A stretch of DNA of 22,484 nucleotides from Victivallales bacterium (GTDB taxonomy: Bacteria > Verrucomicrobiota > Lentisphaeria > Oligosphaerales > Oligosphaeraceae). Below, piece after piece: positions 1 to 7,227 of the stretch. The stretch covers positions 1-22,484 of the forward strand of contig JAFRLP010000524.1 in the NCBI GenBank assembly GCA_017431185.1, in the 5' to 3' direction. Numbering within the stretch: the stretch's first letter is position 1; each line of letters opens with the position of its first letter. A model generated the notes under the pieces. It was given only the letters and a program-made list of their open reading frames with translations, had not been told where the DNA came from and did not search any database. The translations under genes and the position numbers were made by a program.

Positions 1-1
1 C

Positions 2-805
2 CATGCTCTGCTTCACCATACCAGCCCGAGGCTTTGGCTTCGGCTTCTCCGCAGTGAATCGGAGGAGGGCCGACTGGCCCGTGACCTCTTCACCCTGCGG
101 TGCTACTACCAGGGAAGGCATCTTCCCGAATATGAAGGATACACCATCGCGGAGCAGCATGAACTCCTGCGCATCGGCTTCCGACGGTTCAAGGAGGCAT
201 TTGGGCGCACTCCAGCTGCGGCAGTGACTAGCGACGCATATCCAGAGACCGAACTTCTCTGGCTGGCGTTGGGAGTCACCGCCCTGCCGCTCAAGAATTC
301 ACGAGTCAACACGGGGGAGGTCGTGGTTTATCCGAACAAACCCTGGATCAACCAGGACATCTATGCCAGGCTCGGCGACATTCCTTCCGTCGCTGAAGCG
401 GCTTGCCTGGTTCGGAATGTCTTCTGCGAGGCCGACGCATCCCTGGATGAGGTCCTTCGTGCGGCGAAGGCTGTCCATGGAACGCACCACGAGCCTATCG
501 TCGTGTCGAGCCACCGCTCCAACTACGCCAGTTTCGCGCCAGGGCGGGATGCGACGAACCTGGAGCGGCTTGATGCGCTCCTCACGGCCTTCGACCGCAT
601 GGGCGCATGCTATCTGACCAGCGCAGAACTGGCATCACTCTGCCTTGCCGGATGCTCCGCCAGACGCATCGGAAACCGCGTTCTCTTTCGGCGGTGGTTC
701 GACAACGCGCGAATCCCACTCTTCGCGGAAGGCCTGCCCGTCGGTGTACACTGGCTGTCGGCGGACAAGGCTTCTCCTCCCGACAGAGATTTTGCTCTGG
801 AATAG
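2..805 (+). CDS. Polysaccharide-deacetylase-like protein, C-terminal part (5' end outside window)
   Basis: The reading frame is open from the first complete codon at position 2, so the 267 residues seen are the C-terminal part of a larger protein; internal ATG or GTG codons (for example 224) are not its start. The segment EQHELLRIGFRRF followed by FGRTP, then VVSSHRSNYAS near residue 170 and YLTSAELASL near residue 205, is the pattern seen in the distal half of deacetylase/glycoside-hydrolase barrel proteins common in Lentisphaerota. In that family they act on the N- or O-acetyl groups of polysaccharides. The metal-binding Asp/His motifs of the NodB domain would lie in the missing part, so activity cannot be judged. 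It is followed after 66 bases by a pseudopilin gene and a glycosidase-like gene on the same strand. The family call is moderate; the reading frame is secure. Confidence 0.55.
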   Translation, partial: HALLHHTSPRLWLRLLRSESEEGRLARDLFTLRCYYQGRHLPEYEGYTIAEQHELLRIGFRRFKEAFGRTPAAAVTSDAYPETELLWLALGVTALPLKNSRVNTGEVVVYPNKPWINQDIYARLGDIPSVAEAACLVRNVFCEADASLDEVLRAAKAVHGTHHEPIVVSSHRSNYASFAPGRDATNLERLDALLTAFDRMGACYLTSAELASLCLAGCSARRIGNRVLFRRWFDNARIPLFAEGLPVGVHWLSADKASPPDRDFALE

Positions 806-871
806 ACAATCCCCCTGATGCACATCTTTGGACATTGCCGCTCCCTCAACAAACCAATAGAGGAAAAAAAC

Positions 872-1087
872 ATGAGAAAAGCAAGTTGGAATCCGTTTAC
901 TTTGATTGAATTACTAGTCGTAATAGCCATTATAAGCATCCTTGCGGCGATGCTTCTGCCCGCCCTGTCGAAGGCGCGGGAGAAGGCGCGCACCACCATC
1001 TGCGCCTCCCAGATGAAGAGCCTGGGGCTTGCGATGCACCTCTATGCGGACGAGTCCTTCGGGAAATCCTGGAGACTTGAAAAGTAG
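872..1087 (+). CDS. Very short type II pseudopilin-like protein (prepilin N-terminus only)
   Basis: This gene encodes 71 residues. I chose ATG 872 because it follows an A/G-rich ribosome site (AGAGGAAAAAA) and gives the usual short basic leader, MRKASWNP. Next comes the prepilin cleavage and N-methylation motif [19 protein letters not shown] and the amphipathic helix [34 protein letters not shown]. This is the classic class III signal and N-terminal helix of pseudopilins, which Lentisphaerota carry in large numbers beside carbohydrate-active genes. Family members usually run on to 200 or more residues with a globular C-terminal domain. Here the frame stops 12 residues after the YADE segment, so the globular domain is missing. 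It may be a remnant left by a deletion or a minimal orphan pseudopilin. A secreted glycosidase-like gene starts 38 bases downstream. Confidence 0.65.
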   Translation: MRKASWNPFTLIELLVVIAIISILAAMLLPALSKAREKARTTICASQMKSLGLAMHLYADESFGKSWRLEK

Positions 1088-1125
1088 GAAAAAGAGCAAC
1101 GGCTAAAGATAAGGAGAAGACAGTG

Positions 1126-2988
1126 ATGACAAGAACCATGCTCTGCGCCTTTGCCTTGATTGGACTCCGGGCGTTGGCTGGCGATGCCCTGCTTTGGGAG
1201 CGCACCTGGCCGCCTGAAGCCCCAGCGGAGCTCAAGTCCTACTACCTGAACTGCGGCACAGTGCCCCTTGTGGCCTTCGGTCTGCCTGGTCACCTGAAAA
1301 TTCACCTGGAGGTGGCGGGCACGGCACGCGCCAATGTGCGCATCCGCATCACCCCGCAGCTCGGAGAACCCTTCGCAGTCACTGCTCTCCGCGGATGCCA
1401 GGCCACCCCCGATGGAGTTGCCTTCGATGGCATCGCGCCCATCGAAATCGACCCGGACCTCCACAAGCGCGTGGATATCTACGCCTACAACATTGACCAT
1501 GAGGAGGGAAAGACGCTTCTGCTCAAGGCAGTCCAGGCGTCAAAGGCACCGCCGGCGAGACTGGATGAGCAGGGCGACGTGCGCCCGACCTTCTCCGAGT
1601 TCGACTATGACCCGGGATTCTTTCCCCTTGGATGCTACCTCTATTTCTATGACAGGGCGAGACTGGCGGAATACGCCGAAGCGTATGGGACAACCGCTGA
1701 CGGTTATCTGGAGACTGCCTTCGCAGACATGGCTGCCCATGGCTGCAACTGCGTCTTCACCGCCAACATTGTCGATGACCCGGAACTCTTTCGGAACGTT
1801 ATCGCGAGGGCGAAGGCGCATGGACTGAAGCTCTTCTCCCAGGGGACACGTCTTCTCTATGTGCGGCCCGAGCGCGGTCGCGAATACTACGACAAGACAA
1901 CCGTGCCGGCCATCTGCGAGACGCTGCCGCAGTACGCTGACCTGACAGGAGTCGCTGGATACACCTCGAAGGAGGAGGCGAAACCTGTGGACGAGGACAT
2001 CCAGATGCTCCAGGACTCACGTGCTCTGGTGCGTCGGCTGCTGCCAGCATGGCCATCCTATACTCTCCACAACAATGTGAACGCCATGCGCATGGACGAC
2101 GGTCCCGTGCTGCCGGACTGGTACGGATTCGACCGCTACCGCTTTCGCGTCGTCTTGGACGCGAAGTCGAACTACGTCATCTCGACTCCTAGTGACGTGG
2201 TGCGGCTTCTTGTGCGGGAAATCGGCGAGATGTACGACCTGGCGGCTGCGCGGCGGCGTCCCCTCATCTATGTGGGGCAGGGCTACAAGGCGCGCTTCCG
2301 CACAAAGAACGCGGCCTATTCGGCGGCGACCGGTTTCCGCGAAATGCCTGACGGCACAAGGGTGGGGTGGTTTCGCTATCTTCCGCAGAATGGAATCAGC
2401 CTCCAGTTTTACCTTGCGCTTTCCCAGGGGTGCCGCGGCTTCCTCCTCTACCACTACCAGACCTTGCCGTTGAAGGAGGCGGAGGTTCCTGAACGCAGGT
2501 ACGAGCAGTGCCTGGTTAGTCCGAATGGGGAGGCAAGTCGGTTCTGGGACGAGGCCGGCGAATGTTTTCGCGAGGCACAGCCCTATCTCCCGCTTTTCCG
2601 AAAATGGTGCAGGGAGGGCGTCTCCGCCGCTGCGGCGAAAGAACCGGATTTCATCGTATCCACCTTCATCCTGCCGAACTGTCCTGGCAGGTTTGTCCTG
2701 GCTGTGAACACGAGAATCGCTACATGGGACAAGACCAACCCCATCCGCACGACTGCGGAGACGGAACTTCACTACACACCCGAGGAACTCGCAGGCTTCC
2801 AGTGGGCCGCGTCAAGAAGCGCGCGACTTTTCCTGAAAGAAACTGGTGAATTGCGAGACGTACTCACAGGAGAAGTGGTCGCGTCCGCCGAAATCACCAT
2901 TCCGCCCGGCAAGGCGCGTGTCCTTTTCCAGGGCTCGGCGGACGAATGGGCGAAGTGTCGCCAGGCATTGTCTCTTCAGAAGCCGTAA
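1126..2988 (+). CDS. Secreted glycoside-hydrolase-like (TIM-barrel) protein of unassigned family
   Basis: This gene encodes 620 residues. A GTG at 1123 is also possible, but ATG 1126 has better spacing from AAGGAGAA at 1111-1118. The N-terminus (MTRTMLCAFALIGLRALAGDA) looks like a signal peptide with cleavage near residues 18-21, although Arg15 within the hydrophobic core is unusual. Residues about 20-145 look beta-rich. Residues about 150-490 contain segments typical of a glycosidase-like barrel: FFPLGCYLYFYD, MAAHGCNCVFTAN, LPDWYGFDRYRF and GFLLYHYQTLPL. The last ~110 residues again look like a beta-sandwich (RFVLAVNTRIATWD, LFLKETGELRDVLTGEVV). I cannot assign a CAZy family or the catalytic acids. 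The deacetylase-like and pseudopilin genes upstream fit a role in extracellular or periplasmic polysaccharide handling. The gene ends before a large inverted repeat and a convergent gene. Confidence 0.5.
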   Translation: MTRTMLCAFALIGLRALAGDALLWERTWPPEAPAELKSYYLNCGTVPLVAFGLPGHLKIHLEVAGTARANVRIRITPQLGEPFAVTALRGCQATPDGVAFDGIAPIEIDPDLHKRVDIYAYNIDHEEGKTLLLKAVQASKAPPARLDEQGDVRPTFSEFDYDPGFFPLGCYLYFYDRARLAEYAEAYGTTADGYLETAFADMAAHGCNCVFTANIVDDPELFRNVIARAKAHGLKLFSQGTRLLYVRPERGREYYDKTTVPAICETLPQYADLTGVAGYTSKEEAKPVDEDIQMLQDSRALVRRLLPAWPSYTLHNNVNAMRMDDGPVLPDWYGFDRYRFRVVLDAKSNYVISTPSDVVRLLVREIGEMYDLAAARRRPLIYVGQGYKARFRTKNAAYSAATGFREMPDGTRVGWFRYLPQNGISLQFYLALSQGCRGFLLYHYQTLPLKEAEVPERRYEQCLVSPNGEASRFWDEAGECFREAQPYLPLFRKWCREGVSAAAAKEPDFIVSTFILPNCPGRFVLAVNTRIATWDKTNPIRTTAETELHYTPEELAGFQWAASRSARLFLKETGELRDVLTGEVVASAEITIPPGKARVLFQGSADEWAKCRQALSLQKP

Positions 2989-3001
2989 ATGTAGGGTTTT
3001 T

Positions 3002-3062
3002 TGTATCTATTCAGCCCCCAGGTCAATTCAATCCGCGAATGCCTGGGGTCTGAACAGATACA
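3002..3062. repeat. Imperfect 21-bp inverted repeat between convergent genes
   Basis: Positions 3002-3022 and 3042-3062 are inverted copies that pair at 19 of 21 positions (mismatches at 3009 and 3015). The arms contain TCAGCCCCCAGG on the left and CCTGGGGTCTGA on the right. The 19-base loop has a smaller inner pairing, ATTC (3026-3029) with GAAT (3037-3040). The element begins 14 bases after the stop of the glycosidase-like gene and ends 7 bases from the stop of the convergent kinase-like gene, the usual place for a shared terminator. No T-run follows the hairpin in either direction, and the only T-run (2996-3002) precedes it on the plus strand. It is therefore not a standard intrinsic terminator and could be a small mobile palindromic repeat or an mRNA-stabilising hairpin. 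Confidence 0.6.
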
Positions 3063-3068
3063 CGGCTA

Positions 3069-6000
3069 TTAAGGCCAGATTTCGATGAACCGACGCTCCT
3101 TCTGTGCGGCGTCGGGGCCGTTGTCGGCGTTGCCGATGACCCCGTCGGCCGTCAGGTTGGCGGTCACAGTCCTGGCGGAACCCGCGCCAAGCGTCCGCAG
3201 GGAGGTGACGATGTTCTGCTTGATGACTCCGACCATGCACTGCATCATCGACATTGGGCGGTGGGCATCGGCCTCGTCCAGTTTTGCCTTGAGGTTTTCA
3301 AGTTTTTCGCGAACATCGTCCGTAAGGTCGCCTTCGAGTTTTGCGTTGAGATAGGCGAGGGCCGCCTCTTTTTTCTGTGCGAATGCCTGTGCTGGCGGCA
3401 CGTTGTTGCCGATTTCGGGAACCTCGGCGCCGTCTGCCTTGGCGGTGGCGAGAATCACGTCCAGACGGGCCATTTCCGCATTTGTCATCGTGCGCAGCAT
3501 GGATTCCATCGCGATGGTCAGACGCTCCTGGCTGGACTGGAATCCGCTGATTGTCGGCGGAACCTCGATGGAGTATTTTGCCTGAAGGAGTTTGAACACG
3601 GCGGTCATGCGCTTGCCGGCGTCGTTTCCGGTGCCGTTGGCCAGGATGTCGTGGACGATCCTCTCGACTGCCTGGCGGTTTTGGGCGAGTTTGGCCTTTC
3701 CCGCGTCGGAGAGGAGGGCCTCGAATCCCTTGAGGAACAGGTCAGGCGCATTGCCCGCAGCGCCGGCGATGACTCGGATGACGTTCTTCTGTTCTTCGGA
3801 ATTGAGTTTGGTCGCGTTGCCGAAGTCAATCATGGTCACCCCGTTGGGGACACCATGCGCGATGTCTTCGGTGGTCGGAACCATGATGTTGCCGGCATGG
3901 AGGTCGCCGTGGTAGAATCCTGTCTTGGTGAACAGGCCCTCTCGAATCCAGATGGTCGTGAGGTTGGAGAGGGCCTCGTGCTTTGCGAGGGTGTCCTCGT
4001 AGATGGCTGTGAGTTTTTCCGTGCCGTCAAGCATGTCCACGAGGGCGTCGTCCTTGCCGCGGCTGGCAATGCCGCTGATGGCGTTGGCCTTGTGGGTGGC
4101 GATGGATTCGCTCGTGTCGTTGAGGAATTTGTCCATCGGCACGCCAGGTGCGCGTTCAAGCACCATCAGCCCCTTGGTCGGCTCCGTGCCTGGAATTCCA
4201 CTGAGTCGCATGGAGGAGACGTTGGTGAACGTCTTGTTCACCTTGTGCGTGCCCGCGTCATAGACGTCAAGGCCGACCTTGACGTTATTCGCCTCAATCG
4301 TGAGGTCAAGTTCCTTCATGATTCCCGCCAGTTTTCCCTCGAAGGTCAGGGACATCCCCTTGATTCCCTTGGCGACTTCGCGGAATACCTCCGCCTCACG
4401 CAGGGCGCGCAACTGCGCATCGGGGCGCATCATCTTGATGACGCACTCTCGTGGCTCCGCCTCGCCCTGCAGCTTGATGGAGCAGAGGAAAGTCTGTGCG
4501 ACCGAGGCCGCGCCCAGCGCCTTCTTGATGGAAATGGACTCGATTGTGCCATTGGACCGAGCGATGATGTCCGCCAATTGCGCCTTGACGGCCTTTTCGG
4601 GAATCGGGGCGAGTTTGGAGCGCATGTCATCGATGGCGATGCGGAAATTCGAGTCGGTGAACACCTCCGGGTCCAATCCCTGCATCATCTTCTGGAGAAG
4701 GGGACCGGCGCCCTTGAGCAGTTCGCCGAAACGGAGTCCGTCGGCGGCTCCTGCCACGGTGTGGCGGACAAGGCGCGCCATCATGTTGCGCTGGTCAACG
4801 CTGCTCATCTTTTCGAAATAGACGTTGAGCGTTTCCTTCAGGAGTTTCATCTGCGGGTCGCTTGCACGGTCATTGATGATTGTGTCAAGGGATGAAGCGG
4901 TGTCCAGTGCGTCGGGGTTCTCCTGCGGAAAAACGTTGGCGATCATCGACTTCACCTGCTTCTGCACGCTTTCCTTCATCGCTTCCTCGATGCTCTTGTT
5001 CAGTTCGAGTTCCACCTGCGCGAAGAAATTCGCCTTGCCGTGGCGGCGGTAGTCATAGACCTTGTTCTTCTCCTGAAGTTCCTCCGTCGCCTCCAGAATG
5101 TCGAACTCCGAGGCGCGGTTCTTGGACATCTCACTGTTCAAGGTGAATTCATCCTCCTCGGATGGTCCAATCCCCGCCTCGTTGAACTGACTCTTCTGCG
5201 AGAGGTCGTCGATTTCGTTCAGCCTGTTCTTGTTGTCGTTTTGCCGCGCTTTGGCGACTTCGGCGTCAAAATCCTCGACCAGACGGGTCAGATACTGGTC
5301 AGGGGTCATTTCGCGCCCGACGCTTTTGATCTTTTTCGCCTGGTTGTCAAGAAGCGTGTCCAGGAGTTTGGTGACCGCTTTCTGCATTGACGGGTCAAGG
5401 CTGGCCAAGGCCGTGGGCACGGCGTTCTTGTTCGCCGCGCGTTCCGTCATCAGGGCGGCTATCGTGTCATGATGCTTGACGAACACATCCCGCAGACGCT
5501 GACCATCCAGGTAGCCAGACTTGCCGATGTCCTTGTCGTAGTCGGCGAAGTCCTCCGTGAGAATCAGGTCTGCCGCGAAATCGTGAATCCCCTGCTGCTT
5601 TGCCGTGGGACGCCCCTCGCCCTCAACGGGCTGCTTCACGGTCTCGGGCAGGTGAATCCTGGCCTCCAGGTCACCCGCCTCCTCCAGTTTGTTGTAGAGC
5701 GAAAGCATGTCCTCGCCGATGAGATGGCGCTGGGAGACGATTTTGTCGTAATGCGCGTCAAGCGCCGGCCCGCTCGTGATGTTCTCCTTGATGGCCTGGA
5801 TGGCCAGCTGCTTGGCGAGGTCGCGGTCAAGATAGGCCAGGCGCTCCTCCGACATCCCGTAGCGGAGGGAGAGGATGCTGCGGCTCAGTTCCATCTGGCG
5901 GTTCTTGATGCTCTCGCGCCGCGGCACGCCAACGGAGTCCGCACCGTTGACCGTCTTTTCCAGTTCCAGCCTCTTGTCGTAGCGGGTGAGCATTTTCTCG

Positions 6001-6683
6001 ACCGTGGCGCCGCCGAAGATTTCCGTGTCGCGGACAATGTCCTTCTCAAGCCGGTAGAGGGCGTCCTCTATGTTCGGCAGGAGCACGATGGCGTCCTTGC
6101 CCTTGCCGTCGCCGTCCTTGATGCGCACTTTTGCGCTTTGGCCGCCGACCAGGCCGATGTCAACCTGCACGCCGCCCATTGTCGTGCGGATGAACTGCCC
6201 GCTCGGAAAGTCCGGGTCGTTGTTCTTTGACACGAGTTTGCAGTTTGAGCCTCTGAGGAATTTGTCTTCCGCCTGGGTGGTGGGGTTGATGTCCGGCGCG
6301 GTCTTGAGGTAGTCTTTATCGAAGTTGAGCATGTTTCCGCCCGCGCCCTTCTGCTGCACATCCTTCTGGCACGCTGTGGAAAGGTAGCTCAATGCGCAGT
6401 GTACATTGTCCACGCCCTCCTTTAGGGCGGCTTTGGTCGCCCGCTGGTTCTTGGCGCTGACGCCGTGGCAGATGTTGTAGATGCCCAGCGTGAGGATGCC
6501 GAGGAAGAATTTCTTGACCGTGCTCACATGGAGATGGCCGCCTTTGACCTCCGAAAGCCGTGTCGAGAGGACTCCGGCGTCCCCCTTCTTGAGTTTCTCC
6601 ACGTTTTTGTCCGGGAGGCCGGACATCCCCTTGAAGAGGTTTTTCTCGAATTTGCCCCAGTTGCCGATGGTCGTTCCGCTCAT
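3069..6683 (-). CDS. UbiB/ABC1 (ADCK-like) atypical kinase domain protein with a ~640-residue N-terminal extension
   Basis: This gene encodes 1204 residues. The start at 6683 is preceded on the minus strand by AGGAA at proper spacing. The C-terminal half has the marks of the UbiB/ABC1 atypical kinase family in the right order. These are a KxGQ-like motif, seen as AGPLLQKMMQ (residues 659-668, with Met for Gly), the alanine-rich loop GAASVAQ (724-730), the VIK lysine (750), VLERAPGVPMDKFL (841-854), the catalytic-loop HGDLHAGN (925-932) and MIDFGN (951-956). Family members are usually about 450-550 residues and support ubiquinone or lipid metabolism. Here residues 1-640 are a charged, largely helical extension with one hydrophobic stretch (VKKFFLGILTLGIYNICHG, 56-74), and ~200 helical residues follow the kinase. 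No signal peptide is obvious. The gene stands alone, with no quinone-biosynthesis neighbours. The kinase fold call is good; the biological role is unknown. Confidence 0.75.
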   Translation of the reverse strand: MSGTTIGNWGKFEKNLFKGMSGLPDKNVEKLKKGDAGVLSTRLSEVKGGHLHVSTVKKFFLGILTLGIYNICHGVSAKNQRATKAALKEGVDNVHCALSYLSTACQKDVQQKGAGGNMLNFDKDYLKTAPDINPTTQAEDKFLRGSNCKLVSKNNDPDFPSGQFIRTTMGGVQVDIGLVGGQSAKVRIKDGDGKGKDAIVLLPNIEDALYRLEKDIVRDTEIFGGATVEKMLTRYDKRLELEKTVNGADSVGVPRRESIKNRQMELSRSILSLRYGMSEERLAYLDRDLAKQLAIQAIKENITSGPALDAHYDKIVSQRHLIGEDMLSLYNKLEEAGDLEARIHLPETVKQPVEGEGRPTAKQQGIHDFAADLILTEDFADYDKDIGKSGYLDGQRLRDVFVKHHDTIAALMTERAANKNAVPTALASLDPSMQKAVTKLLDTLLDNQAKKIKSVGREMTPDQYLTRLVEDFDAEVAKARQNDNKNRLNEIDDLSQKSQFNEAGIGPSEEDEFTLNSEMSKNRASEFDILEATEELQEKNKVYDYRRHGKANFFAQVELELNKSIEEAMKESVQKQVKSMIANVFPQENPDALDTASSLDTIINDRASDPQMKLLKETLNVYFEKMSSVDQRNMMARLVRHTVAGAADGLRFGELLKGAGPLLQKMMQGLDPEVFTDSNFRIAIDDMRSKLAPIPEKAVKAQLADIIARSNGTIESISIKKALGAASVAQTFLCSIKLQGEAEPRECVIKMMRPDAQLRALREAEVFREVAKGIKGMSLTFEGKLAGIMKELDLTIEANNVKVGLDVYDAGTHKVNKTFTNVSSMRLSGIPGTEPTKGLMVLERAPGVPMDKFLNDTSESIATHKANAISGIASRGKDDALVDMLDGTEKLTAIYEDTLAKHEALSNLTTIWIREGLFTKTGFYHGDLHAGNIMVPTTEDIAHGVPNGVTMIDFGNATKLNSEEQKNVIRVIAGAAGNAPDLFLKGFEALLSDAGKAKLAQNRQAVERIVHDILANGTGNDAGKRMTAVFKLLQAKYSIEVPPTISGFQSSQERLTIAMESMLRTMTNAEMARLDVILATAKADGAEVPEIGNNVPPAQAFAQKKEAALAYLNAKLEGDLTDDVREKLENLKAKLDEADAHRPMSMMQCMVGVIKQNIVTSLRTLGAGSARTVTANLTADGVIGNADNGPDAAQKERRFIEIWP

Positions 6684-6746
6684 TTTGGGTTCCTGAAATG
6701 TTGGATGGTTATGCCGTCAGATTCAATGGAGAACCGCTGTCCCCTT

Positions 6747-6775
6747 ATTATACACCCTTTTGAGTGTTTTTGCAT
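6747..6775 (-). promoter_or_regulatory. Candidate promoter for the kinase-like gene
   Basis: Read on the minus strand, a perfect TATAAT lies at 6752-6747, 63 bases before the start codon at 6683. At 17-base spacing the -35 position (6775-6770) reads ATGCAA, a poor match. An interrupted inverted repeat (6752-6767) fills the spacer and could be an operator. The call rests on the -10 box only. Confidence 0.4.
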
Positions 6776-6922
6776 TTCACCGCCCGCTTTTTTTCGGAGG
6801 CGGGAAATGACGCGTTCTGTGTCAGTCACACTGATTACACGGTATTTGCCGAAAAGTTACATTTTAAACAGGACCTTTGCGTTTTTTGCGAGAAGAATGC
6901 GAGAGGAATGACGATTTTGGGT

Positions 6923-6955
6923 TTGTGAATCCTCAAATGTCCTATATATTATAGT
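6923..6955 (+). promoter_or_regulatory. Candidate promoter of the defence operon
   Basis: TTGTGA (6923-6928) and TATATT (6945-6950) are separated by 16 bases, which is good sigma-70-like geometry. The -10 box is inside a 13-base near-palindrome, CTATA-TAT-TATAG (6942-6954), which could be the binding site of the regulator encoded immediately downstream. The first start codon is at 6998, so the leader would be about 40 bases. I see no strong ribosome site before 6998. Confidence 0.4.
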
Positions 6956-6997
6956 GTTTTTGGGTCGATTGAATCTGTAAAGCATCGGTCATAAGCA

Positions 6998-7227
6998 ATG
7001 AGTTCTGACGAAAGTCTATGGAAAGCAGAAGACGTTGGAAAATATCTGAACGTCAGCAAAGATACTATCTATCGTTGGATAGAATCCAAGCAGATGCCAG
7101 CTGTCCGGACCGGTGCGGAAAGAAATGGCTGTTTCGGAAAGAATCTATCGACCTTTGGCTAAAAGAGCTTGAGCGACAGCAAAAGGAACTATTGATGCGA
7201 AGGAAAGTCAATAATGCTGAAACTTGA
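6998..7227 (+). pseudogene. Excisionase-family (MerR-like) helix-turn-helix regulator, frameshifted
   Basis: Translation from ATG 6998 gives SLWKAEDVGKYLNVSKDTIY and then RWIESKQMPAVRTG. This is a clear excisionase-family HTH (the HTH_17 type that binds DNA through helices at residues 11-30). In this frame the protein then becomes unrelated and stops at 7160-7162 after 54 residues. The expected continuation, GKKWLFRKESIDLWLKELE, is found in the -1 frame from about 7117 to the stop at 7225-7227. Restoring one G to the GCGG at 7115-7118 would join the halves into a normal ~76-residue protein. An ATG at 7018 in the second frame gives no HTH and is not the real start. The end overlaps the helicase start by 14 bases. 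The gene is either inactivated, recoded, or affected by a sequencing error; a 54-residue product with an intact HTH could still be made. Confidence 0.75.

Larger units (their letters stand above)
6684..6997. other. Divergent intergenic region between the kinase-like gene and the defence operon
   Basis: These 314 bases hold candidate promoters on both strands, listed separately. They also contain a short inverted repeat (6752-6767, ACAC...GTGT) beside the minus-strand -10 box, a CAGT-CAC-ACTG palindrome near 6824-6834, and a near-perfect tandem pair of 11-mers at 6888-6898 and 6899-6909 (one mismatch). The stretch is clearly more AT-rich than the genes to its left. I see no convincing ORF, tRNA or attachment site in it. 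Confidence 0.6.

Noticed and set aside
3261..4895. Long plus-strand open frame (544 codons) and several others opposite the kinase-like gene (for example 5469-6230)
   Set aside because: They are antisense shadows of the 1204-residue minus-strand gene, which has clear kinase motifs; the shadow products show no recognisable domain and are rich in His/Arg/Val as expected from antisense GC-rich codons.
7018..7227. A separate 69-residue gene starting at ATG 7018
   Set aside because: Its first ~30 residues are out-of-frame translation of the HTH; only the last part matches the excisionase-type domain, so it is the second half of a frameshifted gene.
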